Below the pieces are notes generated by a model. That model had not been told where the DNA came from. It made no database searches and saw only the letters and a program-made list of their open reading frames with translations. Below are positions 34,231 to 46,779 of a stretch of DNA of 64,000 nucleotides, piece by piece. Position 1 is the first letter of the stretch; every line of letters begins with the position of its first letter. The position numbers and the translations under genes are program-made. The DNA comes from Thuidium tamariscinum (Eukaryota > Streptophyta > Bryopsida > Hypnales > Thuidiaceae), in the NCBI GenBank assembly GCA_947034885.2, contig OX344752.2, forward strand, positions 2,790,001 to 2,854,000, read 5' to 3'.

Positions 34231-36248
34231 TATGAAATTAACGTAATCACAGTAAAGGTCAAAACCTGCACAAGAACTGCCAAAATTATTTTTCAACGTC
34301 AGATTTTTAAAAAATTAAATTTTTACACAGATGAAACGAAATTTGTCCACGTCAGACTTTGAATGGTGTATGCCACATTAAACCACTCACAAGATGACAC
34401 ATGGTGGCACCTTTTCCAACAAATGACTTCACTTACGTACGCCGCACCTGGCTCTCGCGTACAGTACCTGGGAATTCGTATAAGGGAGTCTACCTCTGGT
34501 TCCGATGAAAAGTAAATTCCATCCATGAGCGTTCATCCATGAAGGGCCAGATAAGCCGGCTGGATCCGGAGTGCTAAATCCCTGCAGGGCGACCAGTCAA
34601 AGGGCTTCACCGGGAATGCGGTTGACCGTGCCCACGCAGCCCAGCAATGCCCCGGACCCGTCAAATCCGTTACCGATCTGCCGGAGTGCCGGACCCTCCC
34701 CAAATGCCTGGCTTCAGCCCCAATGGCGGCCCCCCTGCGTCCAAATCCCACGGAATCCACCTCCAACGAAACAGCCAAGTCTGCAGGGACCCTCCTCCCG
34801 GATTCCAGGCCTTCCGACGTAAAGCTCCAAAGACCCCAAAAAACCTAACAGTCTTCGTAACTCACACAGTTGACAAGAATACCGTGCAAGCAAACTCCAC
34901 CACTTGGAGCCCCTCCGTGACTTGGCGGCCCACACCAGCGAAACCCCTTGGAAAGTTGGAATTCTTCTTTACAACCACAGTAGCTACTTGCAGGAACCGA
35001 AGCCTTCGTTGTCCCATATACAGAAGCCCCCATAAACTGTGAAAACTGCCACATTCCGCTTGAAAAGTATGTAGACTCCACACCACCTACTACTTCCTCC
35101 GTACTAGCTAGTAGCCGACTCCTTTGAGGCCGAGACTGAGGTTGAGGTAAGTTGGTACGTTCTTCCCTGGAACCAGCGTCCTTCAACATTTTCGGCACAC
35201 CTAAGAGTCTTAATATTTGTTCAAAGTCAGAGATCAGACATCGACGATCGGAGTTCAGTCCTGCTCGAGCTAGGCAAGACTGCGGTACGTAGGGAATTGT
35301 TACTACAGTATATTACGGAGAGTCGTCGACGTTGTTCCCAAGTGGGTGACTGTGTTCCCGACCACCATCCCGAAGCTTTACAGAAGTGGCATGGGCCTTG
35401 GCTTGGGCCGTAGCCGACACCAGCAGCAGTCCGTCGTCGCGGCTCCCGCAGTTCAGTCATTCCGACCCCGCTGACGACGGCGGTTTCCGGGTTCCGCCTT
35501 GGTATTCAGTCACGGATGCAGTCTGCGGTTGCACGCTCGGTTGGACCGTCTGTCTTGAATATCTCCCCGGCCCGGCTCCCATCCCTTCTCATCCCATGCC
35601 AGGACGGACGGACGTTCAACGACGCCAGTGCACTCGAGATCATCAGTTGCATCATGCTCCATCACCCGGGTGCTTGGCTGGTTACTCGGCCTACCGCGCA
35701 ACGCTAGCTCGGCTTACGAGTCTAGACTAGGGCCCAGCGAGTATTAGAAAGTTGACGACCCGCAGTTGAATAGTCCTGTCGTTTGCATAGTGAAAAGCGC
35801 CCGCTGGCTTGGTGAAGCGGCTACTTATACCTCAAGGGTGCGTAGCTAGCTCGACAGTTCATCTGGGTATCCTTTGAGAATATCGATGCCCACCTGATCG
35901 ACAGATTCTGGAAATCAATAGCAGGGACGTGTGACGCCTGATCTGAGTGCGAGAGGGTGTTTTGAGAAATTGGGGTCCAAGGTACGTAACCGAATAACTA
36001 GCTGGCTAGATAATCCAATTGGAGCTTGGGAGGCCAAGATTGAAGTGCTTACAACAGGACGTACACGACAGTTCACCTGATCGGGTTGGCAAATGTTCAA
36101 CTGAAGCGTGGGTGTCGATGTGATCGATGTGATCGATCTAATTTTCGGTATAATTAGTACTGCAGTCTGATCGATTGAAAGTTGCACGGGAGTGCGAAAC
36201 TTGGAAAGAGAGTGTGGATGGTAATTTCTTAAGTGGAGTGTTGGAGCG
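34231..36248. other. GC-rich upstream region of the lipase gene
   Basis: From about 34430 the base composition shifts sharply to GC-rich. Open frames of 60-130 codons exist on both strands at 34530-35730, but they overlap each other in conflicting frames and show no recognisable domain, as expected of GC-rich non-coding DNA. It probably holds the promoter and long 5' leader of the lipase gene. GATCGATGT-type repeats lie near 36117-36137. Confidence 0.45.
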
Positions 36249-39200
36249 ATGGAGGCGGTCTTGGTGAGAGCCAGCATCGCCATAGCTGCAGGAGGCTCCG
36301 GAGTGTTCCAGTCCCCTGCACCTGGGCAGCTTCACGTGCGAAAATTCGACGTGGGACGCTCGAGCGTGGTAACCTCGCACGGGGCGACTGCCGATTCATC
36401 CGGGCGGAAAGGGCTGCGCCAAAGCGGATCATTCTACCGCACCCAAGTGGAAATGCGAGGCCCTTCGAGAATCTTGTGGAACTCGGGAAGCGGTAGCGAC
36501 CAGCCGCGAAGGATTCCGGAAGAGTCGCTGGAGTATGAGCAATTTGTGAACTATGAGACTTCAATGGATGGAAGCGTGGCGGAGGAGGTCGCTAGTAATT
36601 CTGGTGTGGAGCACTCGCGAGAGTCGTTTGGGAAGTTTCTTCGGCACTACCCGGTGGAGGAGTTGAAGCTCGTCTCGCAAGCTTGCTACCTCAGCAATCT
36701 CGCGTACATCATCGGCGAAATCAAGGTTTGTTTCGGAAGCCACGTCTCTTGTCTAGAATCCGACGTTCATCTTAGGTGTCAGTGCACACAGAATCGTCAC
36801 CTCATGGTGACATGCCACACAGATGACATTCATTTCAAGGCGCGATTCTGGGTCCACAACTGCACATACCTTATGTTCCCGTTACTGGTGATTTTTCACA
36901 CAAGCCTCTAAATTGGTTTTCGTGTCACGTCCCTCCAGAATTTGAATGTCATGTAATGCGCTTGGTCTTCCCGGTCAGACAAGTTACTTTTGACATATTC
37001 TTGTTTGTTTGTTTGCCAAGTTGCATTTGAGACTTCTAGTAGATGTGATGGGCAAATCAATTTTTTTGTGTGAAATCACCTTTCAGTTGCTTCAAGCGAC
37101 GACATTGGTGAGGATTAATCTGACTACCTGACTGATGCACGCTGGTGCATGTCTGTGTGGATCAATCTTCACAGGGCGACGAGCTTGAGAGAGACCACCG
37201 CCTGAGACTGGTTACCTCCTCCATCCAGCAAGAGAATGCGGCCACGACGGCGCAATTCAACAAGACGTTGATGGCGCCCGCGACGGCGTACGCTCTGGCC
37301 GCGACCGCCACGTATCTACAATCCAGGAAATCCTCGACGGAGTGGAGCAACGGAACTCTCCGAGGTGCACATGCTCCCGAGCAACGAATTTCCTCGGAGG
37401 TTTTGTCTAGAGCGGTAGATCAGGAGATGGCCTCCGCCATGACGAAGTTCATGGACTCCCCCGACCCGTGCTCGGTCGCGTCCACCATAGCCGGAAACGA
37501 CGAAAAGCCCTCAACGTCGAATGCGTCTAGCGCTTGCGGATGGTTCGTTTGCGATGAGCCCTCCACCGCAACTCGATTCTTCTCAATCCAGGTAACCAAA
37601 TCCCTCACCGCCATCTGTGCAGACAATTCTCACTACGGTCTCGAATGTGAATTTTTTTCGCATTTATGACCAGGGTATGGTGCTCTGTTTTTAGCTCATT
37701 TAATATATTGTTCGACCCAACACATGCAATGGTCGTCACTGATTCTGATGATGTAAACCTTGGTTCAATGTAATTCTGATGCTGTAAATCTGGGTTCCAT
37801 GAGATTCTGATAATGTAAGTCTTGGATTCATTGAATCTGATGGCGCAAACCTTGGTTCCATATAAATCAAGTGGTGGAAACCCTGGTTCTTTGTGAAACT
37901 GATCACTTAAACCTCGGTTTCATATAAATCTAATGATGTAAACCTTGCTGCCATCTGAGGTTTTTTTTTCACAGTACCGATCGTTTCATAACCATAAATC
38001 CTGGGTTCTTTTGGGCGTAAACGGCATCAAGTACTTACGGTTTTCATTTTCGCTTCATCCAGGGCTCGGAAACCATGGCCTCCTGGAAAGCCAATCTCCA
38101 ATTCCAGCCTACCCAGTTCGAGCACTCCAACACGCGCGTCATGGTCCACCAAGGCGTGTACGAAATCGCCCTGTCTCTCTACGACCAGATGCTCCCCTTG
38201 GTGCAATCCCACATGGCGGTTTACGGGAGCCGCGCGAGGGTGAGTTTCACGGGGCATTCCTTGGGTGGGAGCCTGGCGGTGCTGCTGTCGCTCATGTTCC
38301 GGTGCAGGGGCGTGGTGCCGGTATCGGCCTTGGGAACTGTGTACACGTTCGGGGCGCCCTCGGTGCTGAACGGGGGGAATCGGCTGCTGAAGCGACTGGG
38401 ATTCCTGCCGAGGCACATTCAGTCGGTGGTGATCTCAAGAGATCTCGTGCCGAGGATCTATGCGTCGGATATTCCGCAGCAGATAGTGGAGGTGCTCAAG
38501 AGGGTCAACCAGAAGTTCCGAAATCTGCCTACTTTAGTAAATCAGGTAATACAATTTGCCACTAGTCCAACCTCTTCTTGCCCATGTAACAAAGCTTGGA
38601 CTCTTTGGTGTTGTGCTATTTGATGTCAAATTAAATGAGTGCCGTCGTCCAAAATTCCTAAAAGCATTCTGAAATTATAATTATGTTTATGTATGTTACG
38701 GAAGAGACAAGGGAATTTTGTTGATCATACTAATCGTCATATCTGTCGGTCCTGCTTTCGGCTTTTTGAATTGGGCATTCTTTTCTACAAATAACAAAAT
38801 GCCTCCTTGGTTGCATAGAGTTATGACTAAATAAATGACATGGTCAAATTCGTTACATGAGCTTTTGAGAGTCACAATTGTGACATTTAAGTGCTCCGAA
38901 CTTAATAAAACGCAATCTAAAATGCTGAAATGTCGCAAAACACATGTATCAGAGGTTCAGACACACGCCCCAAAATCTCATTCTTTCGAAATACATGTCC
39001 CCATTCTAACGAATTTGACGTTTGATTTTACAGCGGCAGTTGTACACCACGACGGGGCAGTTGCTAATTTTACAACCGGAAGCGCAGCAAGCGCCAGGCC
39101 ATCCTCTCTTACCATCAGGAAGTGGCCTCTACGTCCTGGACCACCCCGTGGGTGCTCCCAAGCTTCATCCCTACGGTAACGATGACGACGAGGAGGGGGA

Positions 39201-39612
39201 GTATCAAACTGCAGAGTTACAAGGAGCCGAAAATGCATTCTTGAACTCCCCACATCCCCTGGACATCATGAGCGACCCGAGCTCTTACGGCCCCGAGGGA
39301 TCGATCAGCCGAAACCACGACCCCCGGAGCTACCGGAAGTCCGTGAACCATGTGATGAAGCAGACCGTTCGGTGCTTGCAGCGACGCAAGCGCATCGAGA
39401 GGTGGCATTTGAATTCAGAGCACATGTCGGAGATTCATCCCCCGCCTAGTCCTGTGGACATTACGAAGCGACCCAAACGCAAAACGGCGGATTCCTGCGT
39501 CATGTTCTTTCCGTATGACGGAGGATTCTTTCATCGGAGCTCCAGTGTAGCGGCGTGCAATTACTTGCAAATTAATCGCAACCGGGTTAACCGCATGAGC
39601 TCCGCACACTGA
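36249..39612 (+). CDS. Plastid-lipase-like (PLIP-type) class-3 triacylglycerol/galactolipid lipase
   Basis: Proposed exons are 36249-36725, 37175-37591, 38063-38545 and 39034-39612, all GT-AG and phase 0, giving 651 residues, close to the about 650 of Arabidopsis PLIP1. The alpha/beta-hydrolase nucleophile lies in GHSLGG (Ser about 364), the acid in ISRDLVPR (Asp about 425), and a candidate His in NHDPRSY (about 554) fits the family's late His followed by a conserved Tyr. FGAPSV after the elbow is typical of the Lipase_3 fold. The N-terminus is Ala/Ser/Arg-rich without a signal peptide, suiting a plastid transit peptide. PLIPs release acyl chains from thylakoid lipids toward oil or oxylipin synthesis; substrate here is inferred. 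Start chosen as the first in-frame ATG. The His assignment is the least certain. Confidence 0.85.
37742..37945 (+). repeat. 31-bp minisatellite in lipase intron 2
   Basis: Seven imperfect units start near 37742, 37773, 37804, 37834, 37865, 37896 and 37926, each resembling ATTCTGATGATGTAAACC followed by TTGGTTC.AT. The array lies wholly in the intron between exons 2 and 3 (37592-38062). Confidence 0.85.
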
Positions 39613-42600
39613 TCCCGAAACCCTAATCCGAAAATTCGAAACTCCCAAACCCCAAATCCGAACCGATCCTCAGGGTTTAGTGTAGAGAGATGTGTACATG
39701 ATCGAAAGCTATCAATTCCACGCATGAATATGCTGGATATTGTTGCAACCGTAAAACCCTAAACTCTAGAACCGATGGATACTAGTTCCCCACTGGCAAT
39801 CCTCAGGGTTTACACTTTACAGTAGCTAGAAGTGTTACATAATTGAAACATCGAAATTCACAGCATGGGTGTGCTGAATACTCGAGCAGCCCATCAGCAG
39901 CCAGCCCCCCACCGAGTGCACAAGGATCAGACCTTGCTTGTGTTGCTGCGAACACAATTCAAGGATTGGATTCGAATGGCTGCCGGTAGAGAGTGAGCGT
40001 ACTGTGGGTGAAAATTCTTCTGATTCTTAAGTTAGTATTCGGCAGACCTGAGTTTGGATTCCAAATTTACTGCAATCGTCGTCACCCTAAACTTAGTTGC
40101 CACAGGAGTGTGCAGATCTGACAATCTCGCGCTTGAGAAGCAGATCCTGTGCCTTCTCGGTTCGTTTCTGATGACGACGATGATGAGAGTCTTAGAGATG
40201 ACTTCAGGCCCAGTAAGGGCTTGAATTAAAGGTATTAGAATTATTTTAGGAATTGAATGTATAATTCCTGCAAATATATCAATTGATTCATATAAAACAT
40301 TCTTTTAACTATCCATTGATATGTGACATGGTTCTTTTTGAAGCTTCCTCAATGAATTTTCATTGGATGAAAGTGTATTTTTTTGAAAAAATTTCGGGTC
40401 AGATTTGGCACCCAGGTGTTGAAATAATTGAATTTTGGCATTTGATTGACATTCAGCACCTTGAATTTATTTTCCCAGCTTTTGGCAAATCAAGTCCTCT
40501 GAATGTTTTGACTCTTTGAATATGCTTCGATGAAATGGATCGAGTTTTTCTATTCGTTCCTGAATGTGTTCTGTTTTGTAAATTCCTTAAGAAGATTTTT
40601 TTTTTGAGTATTCAAAATTGGCAGCATTGAAAATTTTCTCAGATTTTCAGAAATAGTTGTATAAATTTTTATAGAAGATATTATTAGAATTTTTCCCTAA
40701 TCATTTACAAAACTGACATGAATGTTTTGTAATGCACTTAGTGAATGGTTTCATTTAGGGAGGGGACCTATTATCATTTATTAAGCAATTTGGATATGTT
40801 AAAGAATATACTGAAGGTCACACATATTTTTGAAAGAAAGACTATTCTTAATTGAGGAAAAGGTAGGTTGAACATAATTTTTCAAGCAAAATTGTAATGT
40901 AATGTAAATTGAATTTAAAAAGTGAGAAGGAAGAATTGTTCATATATAGAGGTCATGAGCATCCCTAAAGAAATCTATCAACAAACATTCAATTTAATCC
41001 CTAAGGATTTAATGGCCATGTGTCAATCACTAAAAAAATACTTCAAAAGTGCTATTTCAAGTGCAAAGAGCTATGATTGGAAAAACTACTTTTTTGCATG
41101 TTCAATTATAAGATCTTGTATAGGAATTGTATAAGAAAGTATAGAAAATGTCACATGTGAACCCCTAAAGGAACAAATGTTCAAATTAGGATCAATGGTT
41201 GAACAGAAAGACATGATGAGCATACAAGTCTTTGTTTTTTCATTCATCTAAATATTTAAAGATTCTTATGCTAGTTCTCTTACATTTGTATAGTGTAGAT
41301 TCATACAACTTCTTATAATTGCAAGGATGACATATGTTTAACTTCAAAAACTAAAAAAAATTTGTTCAAAAAACTACCTTTCAGAATATTTTCTACCAAT
41401 AAGTGAGATTAAAAAAAATGTTCAGAAATCACTACAATCTAAAACCTAACATTTAGAATCCAAAAAATAAATCTTGTGCAAATTATGAATATTCAATCTA
41501 TGATCTATTTTAGAAAGAATGTTCAAATTCTAATTTTAAATTTCATTAAAAAGTATTGGTCACTGCAACAATTGATGTATCCATATGAATACAATCTATA
41601 GATCTTGTTTTGTAGCTTTTGTTTCAAAATCATCTTTTAGTTATTATTCCACCTTGTATTTTATGATATGTCTCTAAAATTATAGAACTCTAGACATTCA
41701 TTGGGCATTACAAGGTTAATCTTGTAGAATATAAGATATTAGTGCCTGAAGTGAAAAGAAAATATTGTGTTCTAATTTGCATAAGTAGGTTTGGAAATTT
41801 TAAATTCCCTTAACTTAATTTTGTTGACCCACATGAGTTTGAGGCTTAAGTATTTATAGCAAAGAATTGAGTCAAAAAATCTAAAAAAGTTACAAAGTAG
41901 ATATCTTGAGGAGCACACTCCCATTTTTTGTACACATACAATCAAATGAAGGATTATTATAATTATTTTGGTCCAAAATTTTAGGCATAGCTTGGAAGTA
42001 GATTAGCATTATTATAATGGATTAGCATTATTATGAAGGTTGGGGAATAATAAATCAATATTTATTTAGATTTATTAGAAATACTATAGCTTTGTTAGGA
42101 ATATCCAAAGGTGGATACAATTTCTACTAGATCATTGTTTTATCTTAGCTATATTTGATTAATTAGTGTACTTCATGATTGGAAGAACCTTTGTGTTTGA
42201 AGTGGTTTATGTGTTAAATTAGTTTATGCTTGAAACAACTTTTGGTTTGAAAGTATTAAATAGTGCTTGAATGTACTTTGTGTTTGCAAGCACTTTGTGT
42301 TTGCAACTAGATTCTAAATTTTACTCTTCTTGTTTTGTACATCATTTTTTGAATGTTTAATTATTTGTCATGAAATTCACTAAGACCTTATCAAATGTAT
42401 GAAAAAAAAACTTGTTGAAATGTAATTAAAACTAAGCATAGGGTACTTAAGCAAATAATTAGAATTTAGAAATATAGGTACATATAGCCCTATAGAAATC
42501 CAAATTTTTTATCTTCATAGCCCCCATATAGTAGGGCTTGAATGCACTATATCCATGAATACATCATACAGAGCACTCCCCAAATCATCTTTTTTATATA

Positions 42601-42866
42601 TCATATAACATTGAAGTCTTGAAACACATGAATCTAAAGGTCATAACATCCACAATTATATTTGATTCATGGTTTTTAAAAATCTACTCTACAATTTTTT
42701 TAAATGAATTTAAATGTGATTTTTCTCTCAAGATCATGTACATTTTAGGCTCATCTCTATAAAACCCTAACACTAAAAAAATCAAGATTTGCAATGGACA
42801 CCCTTGCATACAACCTTTAATAGAGAAATCATGAACAACTCTTTTTCAAAATAAATTTTTTGATGT
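39613..42866. other. Intergenic: lipase 3' region, then AT-rich DNA
   Basis: 39613-40200 is GC-moderate with AACCCTAA-type words and probably includes the lipase 3' UTR. Beyond it no gene is supported. At about 41940-42050 a segment (AATCAAATGAAGG.TTATTATAATTATTTTGG) matches the start of the repeat at about 59900. Confidence 0.45.
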
Positions 42867-42963
42867 TTAAATTCCTAAAGGACCATTTGTCTCCTCTGAA
42901 GACAATTTGGATCTAGATAGGTCTTTATTGTCTCAATTTGTAGTGAATATATTTGAACCTTTT

Positions 42964-43680
42964 TTAACCCCTAAAGGACCATTGTCCCTTCGGGGAACAA
43001 ATGCAATTTTGGGCAGGTACCTACCGGCTGAATTTTTGTCCTAATTTTTTGAAACTTTTTTTAGAGGTAGAAAAATTGAATATCTTCGTGGGGATATAAT
43101 TTTTTTTCAATCGGTGACCGGGAACAAAAGTTATGCCCAAATAACCTCAAAACAGAGGACGGCGGGCAGTTCGGGCAGCAAAGAAAAACTTTGATTTTTT
43201 TTTTTTGAATTTTTTTTCTTATAGATTATATTTTTGTCTATCTAGGAAGCTTGATTCATTTTATTTGGATTTGTTATGAGAAAGTTATGGACATTCTTGT
43301 TTTTCGGGCAATTAGAGCATTTTCTTGAAAAAAATAACTTGTAGGATTCATTTCTTGATGCAATTTTTGCAATTTTTCAAAAAAACAAATTTTTCATGGT
43401 TTAGTTTACTTGCTAGAACAATCTCACCATTAGGATTAGTGCATTTTAATTCCATCTAAAAGATATTAATATTTTAGATTTTCCTTCTATCTCGTACCTA
43501 CTTCTACTTAACAATTTTTTTAAGAATGAAAATTAAGTTTTTTTGAATTTCTTTTTTTTCCCTAGATTCTCAACTCAATTTTGCACTAGAAATAATTAAA
43601 TCTCAAAACTCTTTAGTGCAAGATTTTTAAGTTAAAAATGTTTTTGGACAGAAAACAGGGCTTGGTCCTTTAGGGGTTAA
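42964..43680 (+). mobile_element. piggyBac-like non-autonomous element, family A, nested (717 bp)
   Basis: TTAA lies at 42964-42967 and 43677-43680, with a perfect 18-bp terminal inverted repeat TTAACCCCTAAAGGACCA. Interior family-A motifs are GGGCAGGTACC, GACCGGGA.CAAAAGTTAT, GGCGGGCAG and TTTTCGGGCAATT. It sits inside an older copy of its own family. No coding capacity. Confidence 0.9.
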
Positions 43681-43702
43681 GACATGTGATTTTGCAAGAG
43701 CT

Positions 43703-43703
<1 letters not shown>

Positions 43704-43754
<51 letters not shown>
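43704..43754 (+). repeat. (ATCT)n microsatellite
   Basis: About 12 uninterrupted tetranucleotide units lie between the nested element and the resumed old element. Confidence 0.95.
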
Positions 43755-44193
43755 AATATTTTATTTCAATTGGTGCTTTGGAGCAAAGTTATGACATACT
43801 AAGCCGAAATGGGAGGTAGGTGGGCAATACAAAAAATGACAAAAAGTCAATATAATATTTTTTTTCCTAAAATATTATGTTTTTGTTTACACATGAAGCT
43901 TTGATTTGTTCTATTGGACTAGTGACAAAAAAGTTACGAACAATCTTGGTTTGGGACAATCTAAGCATCTTTGTGAAAAATACCCTATAGACCAACTATG
44001 AATTCTAATATCTTCTAATCCATATGGTCTAATTTGATGAAATTTTTACTACATGCTCTCAAACAAGTGAAATATAAAATCCTACAGCATCATTCGAAAA
44101 AACACATGCTTGTTGTTTAATTGAATGAATACAATAGAAGTCGTAGTTTTGAGTGGTTTTTAATACAATGTGGGCTTATTCTTTTGGGGATTT

Positions 44194-44962
44194 CATTGAC
44201 AAGTTTAAAAAACTATTTAATTGAAAACTCTACAAATAAAATGTTTAGGTATGATTTTATCTAAATTAAAAATTAAAAACATGGGTTCTATAAAGTTCTT
44301 GGGCTCTAAAACAACCTATTTCTTTAAATGCACATCATTTGTATATTTTTCTTTTTTAAAGCACCAACAACATACAAATAGTATACATTTTAGGAAATGA
44401 ATGCTTTTAGTACCGACTATATTTGAACTTCAAAAATTCATAACTAATTCCACTAAGCTCTAAAAAGTATGAAATGAATTGAGTGAGATGTCAATTCCTT
44501 ATGTCTTTCAAAGAAAAATGATTGAAAAATAGTTGAAAGAATTGGACCTACCCAAATAAATTTCTTACTCATTAATGGGCACTTTGTGAACTTTCTACCT
44601 TTAGAGGATATAGAAGTATGGTGCCTAAGTGGGCATCTAGGGTTTAATCCTAGAACACCAAGTTCATCACCAAAGAAATCATGCTTTTTAGTACCATGTA
44701 AATCATTTTGTTTAAGAAATCCCAAGAACACTCATTGGAGGTCAAACTATTGTAAAGTACCACCCCTTTCCATTCAAACTTCCAAAGATAAGTATCTACA
44801 CTTTTGTTTTATATAAAAAGATTCTTTGTCATCTTCTAGATACTTCTACATTGCTATGCCATTACATAGTTAATCCTTAGGTGACAAGCTAAGGTACTAT
44901 TCACATGCTTGGACTAGACTAAAGGTGGAGCTTAAGCATGAAGTTGTAAGGTCGGATTTATT
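44194..44962. other. Intergenic with a decayed TA-target MITE copy
   Basis: On the minus strand, about 44480-44286 resembles the TA-target family (TTCATACTTTTTAGAGCTT, GAATTAGTTATGAATTTTTG, then TTTTAGAGCCCAAGAAC). Ends are too eroded to place. No gene is supported. Confidence 0.45.
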
Positions 44963-45064
44963 CACTATAACAAAACATGGTCGAAAAAAACCGCGCAAAA
45001 TTTTTTTTGTGGTTTTTTTTGCCATGTTTTTGTGCGCGCTTTTCTTTGCGCGTTGTACGTAGTG
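44963..45064. mobile_element. Short CACTA-like palindromic MITE (102 bp)
   Basis: It begins CACTATAACAAAACATGG and ends TACGTAGTG. Between are opposed CATGG.CGAAAAAAACC and GGTTTTTTTTGCCATG arms and GCGCG blocks. The CACTA/TAGTG ends resemble common plant CACTA-derived MITEs, but no 3-bp target duplication is visible, so the class is tentative. Confidence 0.55.
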
Positions 45065-45482
45065 AACAGCCAACTTTGATAGCAATTTTCCACTGCAATT
45101 TTGGAGTTAGGAAGTGTGTCATATATCAATGGAAAGGTATTTTGGTTCCCTAGGTATAATGTTTGGAATTAGGTGGTATATGGCACTAATATTTTAAAAG
45201 TGACTTACGAGACAAATAATGAAAATTATAAAGTTGCATGAGTAGAGTGTGAGAGACTATGATAGGGAATATGGAAACAAACCAAAAATGAAGGAAATTT
45301 TGAATGAGGTGGAGGATAATTTTAGGTAATTATAATAAATTAGGTTGATGGAAAGGAGAGTGGACTTCTAATCCTAAAATCAAGGGAAAGTAGAGGGAGG
45401 GAGGGACAAACTTGATTTCCATAACCAAATTCAAATTGGCCATTCTTCCATGCAAACCACCTAGGCCTAATTAGATATCAAG
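45065..45482. other. AT-rich intergenic
   Basis: No gene is supported. The right edge carries one unit of the about 45-bp direct repeat that frames the next element. Confidence 0.4.
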
Positions 45483-46436
45483 TTAACCCCTAAAGGACCA
45501 AACGGCGTTTTTTGGCAACATAGCGATTTTGGGCAGCTCACTACAGATGGAGTTTTTATTTTTTTTCTTTGAAATTTTCACACAACATGTGCCCAAGGAG
45601 TAGCTTTAGGGCCCAATAATTTTCATGACTTTTGACTACATGGTTGAAAAGTTATGACATGATATGTTGTTTCTTGCGTTCGGCGGGCAGCCCGGGCAGC
45701 AAAAAAAACTTCTGTAAAAATTACTTTTTTAAGAAGTTTAAATTTGAAATTGGTTTCTTTAATTTTTACCTAAGTGTAAAGCTTTGAATCATTCCATTTT
45801 GATTAATGAGTCAAAAGTTATGAGGATTTTTAGTTTGAGGTAGTTTGCGGCTAGTTATAGAATCTCTACACTACCCAAAAAGTTTGAAATTCTTTATTTA
45901 ATTCAATTTTTAATATTTTTGAAAAATAATAATGACATTGGATGTATATTGTTGAACACAACATTACAACCATTGTGATTGTCTTTTTTTAATTCTATAA
46001 ATAAATTGTTAATAATTTAGTATTTTGGCTCATTTTCTACTTCTTTCTACTTACTATTTTTTTCCTATATGTTGTACAATTCCAAATGATCTGAAATTTT
46101 TCAAGCATGTAGACAACTTCACTTGAAAAATGAATCCAAAGAGTTACAATCATTTTGGAAATTTTTCCATACTAATATGGTCTTTTGAAGTGCAGCTGCC
46201 CGGATTTCCGCAGTGGTAAAAAAATGATTTTTGTCACTTCAAATACTAATATCTTGCAATCTACATGGCAAAAGTTGCTGAAATTTTTTTCACATCTTCT
46301 CAAACTAGTGTGCTAAGAGATCCTAAGGTTATTTTTGTCTAAAAATTCTTTTTTCTTAAAATTTGATAGTTGTCTAAGAAATGACAGTTTTGAAGCGGTT
46401 TTGGAGAAAACATAGTCCAAAACATTTAGGGGTTAA
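45483..46436 (+). mobile_element. piggyBac-like non-autonomous element, family B (954 bp)
   Basis: TTAA lies at 45483-45486 and 46433-46436. Left end TTAACCCCTAAAGGACCA; right end complemented TTAACCCCTAAATG. The interior matches the family-B copy at 24439 (TTGGCAACATAG, AAGCTTTGAATCATTCC, GTGCAGCTGCC). It interrupts one unit of a local direct repeat; the sister unit reads GATATTGAATTGGATCCAAG at about 46475-46494 where this unit has GATATCAAG-TTAA-ATCCAAG. Confidence 0.88.
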
Positions 46437-46779
46437 ATCCAAGCATGCAAAACACCTAGTATAGGTCTAATTGGATATTGAATTGGATCCAAGCTTGCAA
46501 ACAAAGCCTATGCCCTATAGGCTTGGTTTTGAGATAATTGTTGTAGAAAAGAGTCTTTGTTTGAATTTGTTTTGGAATGCTTCATAATATAAAACCGACT
46601 TTAATAGTAAATATTGCTTGTAAAGCACTACTTTTAGGCTGCAAAGTCAAAGCACTATTTACTTTTGTATACTTTGACCACACAAGCAACAAGATACATA
46701 CTAATGATTATTTTAAGCATTTTAATGCTTAAAAGCACTAGAAATAATTGGAGAGTATCAAGTGGTAAGAAAAAATTTG
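46437..46779. other. AT-rich intergenic
   Basis: It contains the second unit of the local direct repeat (46442-46500). Nothing else is recognised. Confidence 0.4.

Larger units (their letters stand above)
42867..44193 (+). mobile_element. Old piggyBac-like family-A copy, split by a younger one
   Basis: The left piece 42867-42963 starts TTAAATTCCTAAAGGACCA with the TTGTC..GACAA hairpin and stops at TTAA. After the inserted element the same interior resumes at about 43755 (TTTATTTCAATTGGTGC, GGAGCAAAGTTATGAC) and runs to a decayed right end near 44193 (AGTTTTGAGTGGTTTTTAAT, TTTTGGGG). An (ATCT)n microsatellite at about 43704-43754 lies at the junction. Confidence 0.75.

Noticed and set aside
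34533..35730. Overlapping open frames of 63-131 codons on both strands
   Set aside because: They conflict with each other, show no domain or splice chain, and lie in GC-rich DNA where stop codons are rare by composition.
38027..38416. 129-codon minus-strand frame inside the lipase gene
   Set aside because: It is antisense to the exon carrying GHSLGG, so it is a shadow of the real reading frame.
39700..39800. AACCCTAA words as telomere-like repeats
   Set aside because: Only isolated words occur, no tandem array; such telo-box-like words are common near plant genes.
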